Below are positions 45,801 through 55,596 of a stretch of 64,000 nucleotides of DNA, in pieces. Each line of letters begins with the position of its first letter. Within the stretch, counting starts at the first letter, position 1. This DNA is from Fragum whitleyi (lineage: Eukaryota > Mollusca > Bivalvia > Cardiida > Cardiidae). The translations under genes were made by a program, and so were the position numbers. The notes under the pieces were generated by a model that was not told the origin of the DNA, did not search any database, and saw only the letters and a program-made list of their open reading frames with translations. Location of the stretch: assembly GCA_948146395.1 (NCBI GenBank), contig OX411556.1, positions 27,141,653 to 27,205,652 on the forward strand. Reading direction: 5' to 3'.

Positions 45801-48800
45801 TGTAGCACCTAACAATGGTTTTCTGGTATTTCTCTCACCAGTACAACCACCACATCCTTTCCTATCATCCAGCTTCTATCCCACATAAGTCTGCAATTAT
45901 CAACCCGTTAGTGAGAGACAAATTTGTTGTAAAGAACCGTTACAATGAAATTATTCTTTAAGCATGATGTCTTAAAGACACATTACTAATGATGTTTTTT
46001 TCCCCATGAAAAGCGACTGCGTGACAATTGCATTGTTAAAAACATCGAACGCGTTGTGCCTCCAATTCCTTTGGGATATATGCCGACTGTAGAGGTGGGG
46101 GATGTTCAGTTGGATGAACTGGTTATTGAGTCGCCAAATTTTACAATGAAAAGGAAACATTTTGAAAACCCCGTTAAAAACATAACTGTCACATAAAGAT
46201 GATCGAACTAAAAGAGATCAAAGAGGTTGCTAATTTCGAAAATTGTTATACGGGACAGCTGAATGATAATCGTAGATTAAGAAAGTCCGAAGAATAATAA
46301 AAGTTTCATATCTGGTCAATCTGCGAACACCACATAAACATACATGTACCAGGATCGACACTTTTTATACTACCCAAAGGATTCCTTTTCGACTGACGGG
46401 TCACGCTTACAATTAAATTCTTCGAAATGAGCGTTCTTTTTTTTCTTAAATTATTTCTACATGTAATACTTGCCTGTCGACGCCTTGTAGAGCCGAATAA
46501 ATAGGACCCACCATTTAAAACTATGTCATTGGTCGGTATGGTTTGTTTATTATACATATAGAATAGAAAGGACTTGTGGAACATTTTGAAAACATTGATA
46601 TGCCGTCATGAATTACATGTAATATGCACATAACCTTACATTTGGCTGGTTTGAAGACCTCATATTCAAATCCAGTAATAGATGATATATCAGACTTCGG
46701 GCCAACTTATTTCTCGCCCGCTTTCGGGTCGGGTGTAGACTGGTCTCACTGTCGAATATTAGAATAGCCTATTAAAGGCTATTCTGATAGTCGATATGTG
46801 GACCAGTCTAGAGCTGGTAACCCGCTTTCTGAGAGATACTCTGATATTGCGGGCAACAGTACCCGCCCAGGGTCAGAAATAAGTTGGCCCTTTGTCGGTA
46901 TCAATCTTTTGCTCTCTTTCGTATAATTTTGGATGCTAGTAAATACACAAAGCTTGAAGGGACATTAAAGGACATCTTCACGAGTCAAGGGGTATCGAAT
47001 CGATAAATTCTTCTCGAATACGTAAACGTTCGTAACCCTTGGCTCGACAAGATGATTAAAGGACAGACAGAACCAATATTATTTTATTGTTACACAGCAC
47101 TCAGCGCCACCATGCGTCGTATCAGTTTATTTACGATGGTGTTAGCTCCCTTGGCTACAGGTCAACTTCTTGGTCTTGCATCACACGCAGTTGGCGCCAT
47201 AGCTGTAGCGGTGTGGAACTTTTTAACGATATTTGTGGAGTATTTTCTGCTATGGAAGATTTACAAAGTTGTGCCACAGCTCCAAAGAACAAAATCATCA
47301 GGTAGGTACTAGAATGTTTATAGTTTCGCAAGCAAGAGTGAGGTTTGAAAACCGTTATCTCCTATCATTTTCAATGTCGAATTGATCTTTGACCACTCAC
47401 TTGAATTTACTGGTCTATACATTTTAACCTTCATACATAAGTTATCAAAACACAACTCAGTGTACTAATTCTAAAATATAGCCCATTGTGACCGTGCATG
47501 TATGCATTGCCTTAAGTCCTTAAAAACTTTCAAAGTCTTTAAGGTGAAAAAATATTATTGATATGAACACATACGACACGAGGTCTGAGTTATAGTTTAA
47601 AGGTGGAAACTGGTTGTGATGTTCATGCCTGATTTCTTATTAGAGTAAAAGAAACGATTTTTTACAGTATGGTCCATTTCGCGTGAAAAAATAAAACTAT
47701 TGAATTTTTGAATTTAATAATTGCGGCTCAATTTCTTGAAAATGGATGAATTCTACGACTACGCTTGAAAAATGATGTTAATGATTTAAATTTTGTCAAA
47801 AAAGCGTTATGTATACTACTTGGAATCTTTTCTAGAACTTCAATCTGAGTATTTCTGTTGATGCCATAAATAAAGAACCAAATTCATGTCCATTCTAGAT
47901 AGAAAATTGATACAACTCAACTTATGCTAGAGATCACAACTGAAATGATATTCGAGAGGCATTAATCTAAGTCGAAAGAACTTGTTTCCCAATCGATGTT
48001 TAATAAATAGGTCTTAACGAAATAATATTTTTTTGTATCTACTCATTGACTATTTTATTCAATTTTGAATAGATGTTTAGTATCTTCTACCAATATTTTA
48101 GCTTGGCATGTTTTATTAACAAAGTGTTCAACTATTGTTATCAACTTGATGTTTCCAGCATGAATGCATACGTTGACGTTGGCGTTAGCGCAGTAAACTT
48201 AAATCTTGGTAGTACCTCTCTTTTTTATTGAAAACATCTTCTTGAAAGTTGACAAGTGTGTTTATCTTTAAAAGAGCTATTCATACTATCAAGGAGGACA
48301 ACCCTGAAAGCATCTTTGTAAGAATTTTGCCCCATTTTACTTACATTTTTGTATTTTTTAGCACCCGTATCGAGTACAGGCATGCGCAAGCGGTGTTCAT
48401 GTTGTGATTGTGATGGTATTCTGAACTTGAAAGAGAATAGATATAACATAGTTAGAATGAAAGTTCTTACAGTTAATTAATGATATCGTGAAATTGACAT
48501 TTAAATCAATCAAACCATTCTAAATCGCTCACTCATCGCTCCATTCATTCATTCCAAGCACTCACTCAAACCAATCAAAAATCGCTAAAAATTCCTTAAA
48601 AATAAAGATCAACAACTACAATCACAATGAAAATTCCTAGACGTAAATCCTGATTTTACTTATATAATTGATATTGCAAGCGTCTGAATGGTTCTTTTAG
48701 AAAAAGGAAGCTATTTATAGACCTTGTATGCATATCTAATTTAAGGGAAATAATGAATATAGCTAATTTGTATTAGATTATTTCCATCAAATTTCACTCA

Positions 48801-51800
48801 AAACTTGCTCCTCCGACTCATTCAATATCATTTCAAAATAATTTACCTTGTCAATATCACGATGTTATTAACAATAATGAGAATACATAAGCTTGCATTT
48901 TAATCCCTAACACAAGTTGAGTTGTATACATATACTTCTTTTGATCCCTAACACGTCTTTCGGTAGATCTAGTTTCTCCTTAAATTTACTACATGTGTAT
49001 TTTAATACAAACACAGACTACCAGCACAAATTATCCACCTCTCTCACGACAATGCCGGATTTAGCAGGAGCTGTGGAATGTTCAGAGTTTACAGGTTAAT
49101 ACATTTATATTTGAGATACAATTATGAAACAAAAGAATAAAATTGACAGTCTTTCCGATCAAAATCATTCTAAATCGCTCATGCAGCGCTTCATTCGTAT
49201 ATTTCAAACACTCTCTCAAACGCTTCGTTTCAAAACGTTTCAAAATCAACATGAAATGAACAACTGTATTCGAATTGAAAACCTAGTGATTTCGCTGCGT
49301 CTGATTTGCTGGAATTTGGAAGCGTCTTATTAATTCTTGAAAAAGATAGAAATCTGTTTACAGAACTCGTTTGTGTTTGATATTATGATAAAGGGAGGTT
49401 ATGAGTTGATATTGTATTACCTGCCTGTGAATGCTTACGCACAAAGTATTTCCATACGAAACTATTGTGTGAGCTAAAATACAAACTAGCTTCTTACTTT
49501 ATGCTGTTTCAATGGTAGCAAGAAACCATCTTTCAGGCAATCTTCTTCAATCTTCAATTATTCCAGTTGTGGAGGAGGTCTGCGATACAACACAAGAGAA
49601 ACAAGAGAAAGTAGTTCAACAAAAAGATGAAAAGCCAAGAAGTTACCTTGCCAGTGCTTTTTCAAGTTGTATAACTCTTCATAAAGGTTGGAAAGTCTAC
49701 CAGAGCTATGACGTAGCGTTTGCGGGCCTTTCCCTTGCGTCCCTGTACCTTACAGTATTAGGCTTTGATGGAATAACCAGCGGTAAGCAATACAGTTAAA
49801 AGCATCGTGAAATTGACACTCATTCCGATCAAAACCATTTTAAATCGCTCACTCAGTGCTCCATTCATTCATTCCAAGCACCCAATGAAGTCGATCAGAA
49901 AGGTTCCGAAATCTTTAGAAAACATTTTGAAATCCACGAAGACGATCAAATTTTAATTCAAATCGATAAAATCATTCAACGATTTTATTGGCTGGTGTGG
50001 AATCAAAGTGTTTGATTGGTCCATAAAGACATACAATTAGAAAAGTATGTATATTTTATTACAGAGGGGTAAGAAATAAAGGTGATAATTTTGTTCATTT
50101 GAACAAAAATAGCGATATCGATTTCTTCCTTGAGTGTCACTCAAAACTCGCTCCACACACTCATTCAATTTTATTCCAAAACCATTCACCATGTCAACTT
50201 CACCATCTTGCTAACTGTAATTAGTGGATCGCTGGCACCGTCCATAGACCCCGTCATATCACATCCCATCGCAGATATAGAAACGTCACTTGTATACAAA
50301 ATAAATTGACTCGGGCATACAATAAAATGTTTGTTGTTAGAAGGCAATTTTTTAGGTCACCCATGGTAAAAAAATGCCGCAAATGACGAGATCAACGGTA
50401 CAATACTATCCAACTAATCAAATATACTAATTAATTTTAATGACAGACGTTTAATCAATTCCAAGAATATTAATCCATTGGAAATATACCGATTTACTTC
50501 AGACCAATTGCTTTTGATTTTTCAACAAAAAAAGATACTAAAGGTACACATATATATAAAACATCCTTTATCTCCAGAAGAAGTAAAATAAAGAACATTC
50601 ATTATTGTTATGTTTTTACAGGGTTTGCAATCAGCCAAGGATTGAGTGAAGGACTAGTCGGTGGTTTATTGGCTACTGCATCAGCCTCTGGAATTGTGGG
50701 AACGATTCTTTATCCGTATATTCGTAGGAAAATTGGTCTACAGCGCACCGGACTATACGCACTGACAGCAGAAATCTCTAGTCTAACTGTGTGTCATTTC
50801 CATTTGGTGTCCCGGAAGTCCGTTTGATCCGATGTTTTTATTCCGGTCACATGACGATCAACAGCTGTCAGGTGACTTTAAGATGGTCCCGAATAACAGC
50901 AATTTAAGCAGAAACCATTCTGATAATGCGACAGCAGATTTCATAGCTAACCAAACAATGGTCACGTACACAAATGACCTTGAAATAAGATCGTACATAT
51001 CTATATCACTGCTTATGACAGGAATTATAGGAGCTAGAATCGGTGAGTTATTTGAGTCTGAAAAATGATTATCGCAGACCACCCCTTCGTTCATGATCAC
51101 CAAATGGTGCAAACAGTTATCCAATTGTACCCCGCTTTGCACGCAAGTGCACGTGCAAAGCGGGGTACAACTGCAAAACTATTAACACGATTTGGTGTTC
51201 CTGAACGCATGGGCTGGGGAATCTAATGTCAAAACAATCATAGAAAAACTTAAATGATCTAAAATTGAGTTAGTTTTAGTGTACTCAAGTTTTGTTAACT
51301 GGTGTAGTTTCTGGCATGATGAGTATAAGTATATGGAAAACACTTCAAGATGAAATAAAGTAACGAGAGCATTTTATCTCAAAAAGATGAAAAAAAAAAT
51401 GATATATTTTTTTATAATTCGCTTTAACTCATGAAGTCAATACATCGGGCTGGTCAAAAACTTTACTTGTCGTGCCTTGGAAATATTGGTTGAAGATCAA
51501 CAACAAAGGCATAATTATGAATCAACCCATTTCCGAACGTAGAAATTATAGACTGCTCATACTCCAAAGAAGTTGCAGGTAACAATATTAACTTCTTGAA
51601 AGGGTTTTCACGAAGAAAACAATCAGGACAATTAGAAACTTTATTTTAATAAGCCATTTCTACATTGTCCACAATAATTTCATAAGTTTCTTCAGAAATT
51701 GTGTTGAGAGTGAAAATGGAATTTTATTAATTTCTTTTACAGGTTTATGGATGTCAGACCTCACCATTACTCAACTTTTCTTAGAATCGGTGCACTTGTC

Positions 51801-52047
51801 TCAGAGGGGAGTCGTTGGTGGTGTGCAAAACGCATTGAACCAGATGATGGACATGTTCAAATTTGGTCTGGTTATACTACTTCCGGTTCCGCCTGTTTTC
51901 GGATATCTCGTGGTTTTATCCTTCTGTTTCATCTGCCTAGCTTGGTTTCTTTTTGCGGTGTATGTAAAAAGGGCTAGAGGATATATTTTGCCTTGGAACA
52001 AACCACAGCAATCTTCTGTAGTGGTTACAAATCTGGCAAAACTTTGA
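39810..52047 (+). CDS. SLC40A1: Ferroportin homologue copy A (eight exons, frame broken in exon 7)
   Basis: Exons 39810-39828, 40912-40985, 42147-42306, 43544-43789, 47098-47301, 49537-49782, 50622-51042 and 51743-52047, all with GT..AG introns and phases that match at every junction. The product aligns throughout with ferroportin, the iron exporter of the cell surface (SLC40 family). Shared blocks: KFLVYLNHFITGW; FLVEITPESL; GDWVDRTPRL; RDWIVE; ATMRRIS then LAPLATGQ; EYFLLWKIY; TVLGFDGITSG; CPGSPFDP; ARIGLW; RGVVGGVQN. Length would be 558 residues against 571 in human. Exon 7 is 421 bp where 423 would keep frame, so as written translation stops at 50825-50827 after about 384 residues. Ligand positions H43, C326 and H507 (human numbers) are W, G and K here. 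It could be a divergent paralogue, a recent pseudogene, or an intact gene with a sequencing slip. Confidence 0.9.
40129..40357. mobile_element. piggyBac-like MITE, copy 2 (229 bp), ferroportin A intron 1
   Basis: TTAACCCTTTCCTGTTTTAC ... GATTAAACAGCAAAGGGTTAA with the same central palindrome as the copy at 28147. The two are about 90 percent alike by eye. Confidence 0.85.
40912..40985 (+). CDS. SLC40A1: Ferroportin A exon 2 (residues 7-31)
   Basis: A 74-bp exon between ATTTCAG and GTAAGT: two bases plus 24 codons, GKDSSGITGN then AKFLVYLNHFITGW. The second half is the conserved entry to TM1 (human AKFLLYLGHSLSTW). It leaves in phase 0. It matches the exon at 62929 in length and splice sites. 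Confidence 0.9.
41045..41291. repeat. Foldback element, GTCACGCG family, ferroportin A intron 2
   Basis: AAAAGGGACCATCTGGAAAC ... CCAGATGGTCCCTTTTCGCG, with CCAGTCAGCCTGCGCAGACC then GCGCAGTCTGACTG in the centre. Confidence 0.78.
41670..42116 (-). mobile_element. MITE copy 27, ends 30 bp before ferroportin A exon 3
   Basis: TACAGTTAATAGCAGTGAAAC start with a 7-bp internal repeat, variant core, hairpin TATTGCTAATTTTGTTC / GAACAAAATTAGCTATA, end CGATGTCGTTAACTGTA. The TTAAC lies in the branch-site zone of the next acceptor. Confidence 0.9.
42147..42306 (+). CDS. SLC40A1: Ferroportin A exon 3 (TM1-TM2)
   Basis: Residues 32-84: DDHVWWFALGLFLVEITPES, then the TM2 segment and GDWVDRTPRLT. The second Asp equals human D39, a metal ligand; the position of human H43, the partner ligand, is Trp (residue 37). 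Donor GTACGC, phase 1. A MITE ends 30 bp before the exon and a foldback element starts about 20 bp after it. Confidence 0.92.
42325..42590. repeat. Foldback element, GTCACGCG family, ferroportin A intron 3
   Basis: GTGACCCGTCATGCGAAAAG, GGACCCTCTGG at the left; CCGTATGGTCCCTTTCGCGT, GACGGATCAC at the right. Starts 18 bp after exon 3. 42591-43543 otherwise unassigned. Confidence 0.8.
43544..43789 (+). CDS. SLC40A1: Ferroportin A exon 4 (TM3-TM4)
   Basis: Residues 85-166: VARVSVLVNNVALIICASLI, a loop with NEGLLKLCNAG, then ITANMSNMARKTAVERDWIV and DKDKDMLA. The AxERDWIV block corresponds to human ITIQRDWIV (D157 region). Acceptor TTTCAG; donor GTAATA (phase 1, the A joining CA in exon 5 to give Thr). 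Confidence 0.9.
43949..45518 (+). repeat. Tandem element with GCTCACCTGAGC start, block 3
   Basis: Starts TAGCTCACCTGAGCACGAAG, TGCTCAAGGTGAGC, then GTCCGTCGT repeats, then about ten units of ~145 bp (CCTTGTAGACACTCTAGA, TTGCCCAATCAACCTGAAAT, GATGAAATCTCGGACAAGTT, GGGTCAAGTGGGGTCAAAAA), and ends CAGGTGAGCGATTTAGGGCC then ACTATGGCCCTCTTGTT. Units alternate between GAGGCCACAT and GAAGCCATAT types for most of the block. It lies in ferroportin A intron 4. Confidence 0.88.
45739..45937 (-). mobile_element. tRNA-derived SINE, copy 7, head lost
   Basis: Tail GATTGGTTGAATAGAGTTCA and body to GTGAGAGACAAATTTGTTGT; no tRNA part remains. Confidence 0.8.
46296..46411. repeat. Foldback fragment, GTCACGCG family
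   Basis: TCATATCTGGTCAATCTGCG ... ACACTTTTTATACTACCCAA, then CCTTTTCGACTGACGGGTCAC. Left half lost. Confidence 0.6.
46697..46902. repeat. 206-bp foldback element
   Basis: GGGCCAACTTATTTCTCGCCC / CAGAAATAAGTTGGCCC at the ends, AGACTGGTCTCAC / GTGGACCAGTCT, and a centre AGAATAGCCTATTAAAGGCT, ATTCT. Only copy of this type seen. Confidence 0.78.
46972..47056. repeat. Short foldback element beside ferroportin A exon 5
   Basis: CATCTTCACGAGTCAAGGGG ... ACCCTTGGCTCGACAAGATG. Relative of 8352-8445; ends 41 bp before the exon 5 acceptor junction. Confidence 0.78.
47098..47301 (+). CDS. SLC40A1: Ferroportin A exon 5 (TM5-TM6)
   Basis: Residues 167-234: TLSATMRRISLFTMVLAPLA, TGQLLGLASHAVG, then VEYFLLWKIYKVVPQLQ. 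Matches human NATIRRIDQL, LAPMAVGQ and EYVLLWKVY. Acceptor TTACACAG, donor GTAGGT, phase 1. Intron 4 before it holds a 1.57-kb tandem-repeat element, a SINE and foldback elements. Confidence 0.92.
48469..48875 (-). mobile_element. MITE copy 28
   Basis: TACAGTTAATTAATGATATC, GTGAAATTGACA start; hairpin decayed; right end ATCACGATGTTATTAACAAT. 47302-48468 has no recognised feature. Confidence 0.82.
49139..49430 (-). mobile_element. MITE fragment, copy 29
   Basis: AAATTGACAGTCTTTCCGATC left arm, AAGGGAGGTTATGAG...ATTGTATTACCTGCC hairpin remnant; the right arm is missing. About 105 bp before exon 6. Confidence 0.7.
49537..49782 (+). CDS. SLC40A1: Ferroportin A exon 6 (cytosolic linker and TM7 start)
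   Basis: Codes a charged linker (VVEEVCDTTQEKQEKVVQQK) followed by SCITLHKGWKVYQSYDVAFA and TVLGFDGITSG. The linker is shorter than in vertebrates. Two in-frame acceptors fit: TTTCAG before 49537 and TTCCAG before 49567, adding or dropping 10 residues. Human TVLGFDCITTG has the metal- and hepcidin-binding C326; here that residue is Gly (about residue 313). Donor GTAAGC; a MITE begins 9 bp later. Confidence 0.88.
49791..50219 (-). mobile_element. MITE copy 30, 9 bp after ferroportin A exon 6 donor
   Basis: TACAGTTAAAAGCATCGTGA start directly after GGTAAGCAA; variant core; hairpin partly kept (GGTGATAATTTTGTTC / GAACAAAAATAGCGATATC); end CACCATCTTGCTAACTGTA. Confidence 0.9.
50622..51042 (+). 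CDS. SLC40A1: Ferroportin A exon 7 (TM7b-TM10), frameshifted
   Basis: Starts GFAISQGLSEGLVGG in frame and continues to ALTAEISSLTV. After the run TGTGTGT at 50788-50794 the ferroportin frame moves: the conserved CVISIWCPGSPFDP and the rest to LLMTGIIGARIG are read two bases off, while the original frame hits TGA at 50825. Exon length of 421 bp (423 expected from phases) agrees with loss of one GT. The stretch after the shift has several N-glycosylation sequons (NNS, NLS, NHS, NAT, NQT) in the variable loop before TM10. Confidence 0.88.
51084..51212. repeat. Foldback element, CACGTGC family, ferroportin A intron 7
   Basis: GTTCATGATCACCAAATGGT ... TTGTACCCCGCTTTGCACGC, AAGTGCACGTGCAAAGCGGG, GTACAA ... 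GATTTGGTGTTCCTGAACGC. Best-preserved member with a CACGTG core. 51213-51742 unassigned. Confidence 0.82.
51743..52047 (+). CDS. SLC40A1: Ferroportin A exon 8 with stop (TM11-TM12)
   Basis: GLWMSDLTITQLFLESVHLS, QRGVVGGVQNALNQMMDMFK, then TM12 and a short tail ending VVTNLAKL-stop. It matches human GLWSFDLTVTQLLQE and GIINGVQNSMNYLLDLLH. The position of human H507 is Lys (about residue 497). The C-terminal tail is shorter than in human. No obvious poly(A) signal was found close after the stop. Confidence 0.92.
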
Positions 52048-52279
52048 ATACAATCAAAAGTTGATGTTCATGATACGATTAGATTAAGAAAGTCTTCGAC
52101 ATTGGTCATTTGGGAGGTGAGCCGATATCGGTCATTTTTTACCAAATTCGCGTAACTAAGGCTTGTCACAAGCTGTATTTGTGAGGTTTTAGAAAAAAAA
52201 GAGGACAAATTGAAGCTTGTTTTGGGTATCGATGAGATTAAGGGTGGTAAAATGAGATAATAATTGATTGTTAATATAT

Positions 52280-52503
52280 GTGGCCCGTCACGCGAAAAGA
52301 GACCATCTGGAAACTCTGTAAAAAATATTTGAAAAAGAGATTAGGTCCAGCATAGGTCAACCAGAGCTTCACTGGAAGGTAAATTATTCATTATAGATTC
52401 AGAAAATATGCAAAGTGCGAAAAATTTTGACCCTAGTCAGTCTGCGCAGTCCGACATTTTATGCACTATCCAGATGGTCCCATTTTGCGTAATGGGTCAC
52501 ATT
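52280..52503. repeat. Foldback element, GTCACGCG family, after ferroportin A
   Basis: TGTGGCCCGTCACGCGAAAA, GAGACCATCTGG / CCAGATGGTCCCATTTTGCG, TAATGGGTCACA; the centre has lost one palindrome arm. 52504-53640 otherwise unassigned. Confidence 0.8.
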
Positions 52504-53669
52504 TCTATTTAAAGATGCGTGTAACTTTATACGTATATGATGAGTAAAATATGTATAAACTAAAAGAATGGAGACGAAGGAAAGGATAATTTGAACGTTA
52601 CAGGTATATCGAAAAAGAAAACATTACAGTTTTTACAATATTTCCAAATAATAATAATATCTTCTCAATCATGGTTTTTCAAATATCATCTATATATTAT
52701 AGAAAAAATTAAAATTTAGTTGCTTGTTCATTTCTATTTATACTTCACATGAAGCGCCAATTATTGTGGTAATATAATACATATAGAGCGATATATGCAT
52801 GCGTCTTTCTCCGTCCACTATGCTGCATCCCAGTAACGAATAGTCAAGTAAAATGGGTCTGTGAACATGGCCTGGTCGTCAACTATCCGATCGACATTCA
52901 GCTCAACACAATTTTTGTTTAGCTAATCGTCGGAAGCAGTTGGTTAGATCCCGTAGTGCATCAAAAATCCAGTCCAACTTTTGAATGCTTTCCAATAAGT
53001 TGATAATCGTATACCTTCGTTGATTATCAGCTTGCAGCTAGAAAATAAGGTTGTGGTACTACGGATGCGAGAAATATAAGGATCCATTGTCAGGTTCTCC
53101 AGTCGCTGAGATATGTCTGTAGAAATGTTAAAAGCATCACTGAAACCATTCAAACAAACAATTTAACTAATAGCCGGGTCGATATTCTAGAACACATCCA
53201 GTTCAACAACAGAAAAAATACAAACTTGCATTCCAATTCATTGGTGAGGCCGCTCGGCACAAACTTATCAGCAAAATTGACAAGATAGTTGCCTTTGAGC
53301 TTGCCTCACATTCAAGCTCAACTGCTATCTAAACAACAGAAATATAATTCCACATTCACATTCCTTTCATTTTCTTGTCAGCTCGACGTCCTAGCTCAAC
53401 AGCCAATTCACCAAAATAAATATTTCCATAATGCATATAGAGGATATTGAATGAGTGGTCATGGAATAACGAATTTATCAAACGAGTCATCTATAAACAG
53501 ATTAAAACGAGGCTGAGGATATTAAAGAGGAAAAGTCGGACGTTAACGGCACGCGAATTTATGGATTAATCCGCATTACCTCCTCGTTAACGCCACGTTT
53601 TCCCCTTTGTGCCTATAAGGCCCCGAGGTACCTTTTTCTGCAATTATAATGTTGGCTTTTAGCGCGACT

Positions 53670-54310
53670 ATTCGTCACCCGGACTTCGGCGTTGGCGTTG
53701 GCGTCGGCGTAATGCTTTGGTTAAGTTTTTACGTGCAAGTGTTTAAAATCTCTGTTTCTACTAAAGCTTGCTTTGAACCTTTGCGCATGCTTCTGTGACC
53801 ATAATATCAGCCTCTAGAAAAAGATGCCATACTCTCATATTGAATTTGGTGAAATTTTAACCCTTCTTGGACTAAGAAATTCCTGGTTAAGTTTTTACGT
53901 GCAAATGTTGTAAATCAGTTATATCCCTATTTCTACTTAACCTCTGCTTGGAAAATTTGCACATGCTTCTGTGACCATAAAATCAGCCTCTAGACAAAGA
54001 GTCATTACTTTGATATTATATTTAGAGGAATTTTAACCCTTTTCGAACTTAGAAATTCCTGGTTAAGTTTTTACGTGCAAATGTCAGTTAAATATATCTC
54101 TATTTTTACTTAAGCTTCAGCCTAGCACATGTTTCTATGACAATAATATCAGCATCTAGACGAAAACCCAATAATCTGAAAACGAATTTAGTTGAATTCA
54201 ACTCTTTTGAACGTAGAAATTCCTTGTTAAGTTTTTACATGCAAATGTTGCATATCAGTTATATCACTATTTCTACTTTAGCTTGTGCTTGGAAACTTTG
54301 CACGTGCCTC
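53670..54310. repeat. ~167-bp tandem repeat, four units
   Basis: After GGCGTTGGCGTTGGCGTCGG, units with GGTTAAGTTTTTACGTGCAA, CTTCTGTGACCATAATATCA, GCCTCTAGA, ATTTTAACCCTT. Divergence rises along the array. 54311-55279 unassigned. Confidence 0.82.
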
Positions 54311-55279
54311 TGTTACCATGATATCAGCATATATACACAGATTCTTTTCTCTTGACTTCATTAAATGGAATTTTCCAATGTCGGTATTGATTTGCTGTAA
54401 CTTTCCAGCATATGGAAAAGTCAAGCTTTGCTGTCCTCCGCCAGCTCTTGTTTTTTTTTTACCTAGAAGATGTAGATTGGACATTTGACTAAAGAAGTTG
54501 ACCTTGTATCGAGGCGTAGAGGTCAGTTTATTCATTTTGTACCACGAAACGTGTCAGTACATTGATTATCAGGTATCTTTCTAAATAGGTAATAAATTAC
54601 AGTCGAGAACAGTTTACAATACAACCAAGAGAATAGGTAAGAAATTATTTTTGATGGGATGGAATGAGTCAAAGAAATGGGCAAAACGGTTTTGAACAGG
54701 ACGGCCATTTCAAATGAAATACTGTCCTTTAAAACGCTCCAGTCCCCACGATCTCCGGGTTATTCCAGTTGTAAAAATGAGGCAAAGTTTGAAAAAAAAA
54801 GGTTGTTTCTTTCTTGTGGCAAGGAAGTGAACTTCTTACGTTTAGACGAGAATGAGAGAGTGCGTGTTTTTGATCGTGTGTGGGGAGTTGATTTATTTCT
54901 TAGTGATTTAGACTGGGAGAATATTGCGATTTGAATTGAATTGAAATAAGAAAAGACAGATGATAATTGAACGTTTGGTGAATTAAGAGAAAGTTTCCCG
55001 GTGTTCTTAACTGTAACCCAAAAGTGTAGGGGATAATTACACGAAGAGAAATATGAAGGACCCCGGTTAGTTATTTTTTCTTTCCTATTTTTTCCTATTT
55101 TTGTCAAACATGTTTTTCATCCTACTTTAAATGCTTCCATAATATGAAGCATACGATATTGAAAATAATGAATGGTTGTCTTTCTTAAACGATTATTTCA
55201 ATTGGTACTCATAAAAGAGGTATAGAACCAGTGGTGTTGTAAAATTTCGAGACACATACATGTAGTGAAGTTCACAATA

Positions 55280-55595
55280 CGGTAAGAAACATTATAAAAT
55301 TATCACCTGGATAAAAAAACTTTTCTCAATCGCTTGTCTAGCATTCCATTCAATGCATTCAACACACACACTCCAATCACTCAAAAAACACTCTGAAATC
55401 GTTCAAAGCTATCAATAGTTCACTTGAAAGCGGCTGATTGGTCTGTGAAGAAGCACAAAAAGTAAACTACGTTGATTTTTTTTTAGGAGAAGGTTATGAA
55501 ATAACGGTTATGCCGTCCAATATAATGCTACCTCCCGATTATTTCTCTCAACACTCTCTCCTGTCACTCATTCAATTCCAGTCCGAAATCATTGA
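55280..55595 (-). mobile_element. MITE fragment, copy 31
   Basis: Reversed copy with a variant core (GCGGCTGATTGGTCTGTGAA) and hairpin remnant GAGAAGGTTATGAAATAACG. The right end is cut where copy 32 begins. Confidence 0.75.
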
Positions 55596-55596
55596 A

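Noticed and set aside
54677..54934. 85-codon plus-strand frame starting MGKTVLNRT
   Set aside because: No recognisable domain, no homologous counterpart near the other ferroportin copy, and the overlapping minus frame is equally long.
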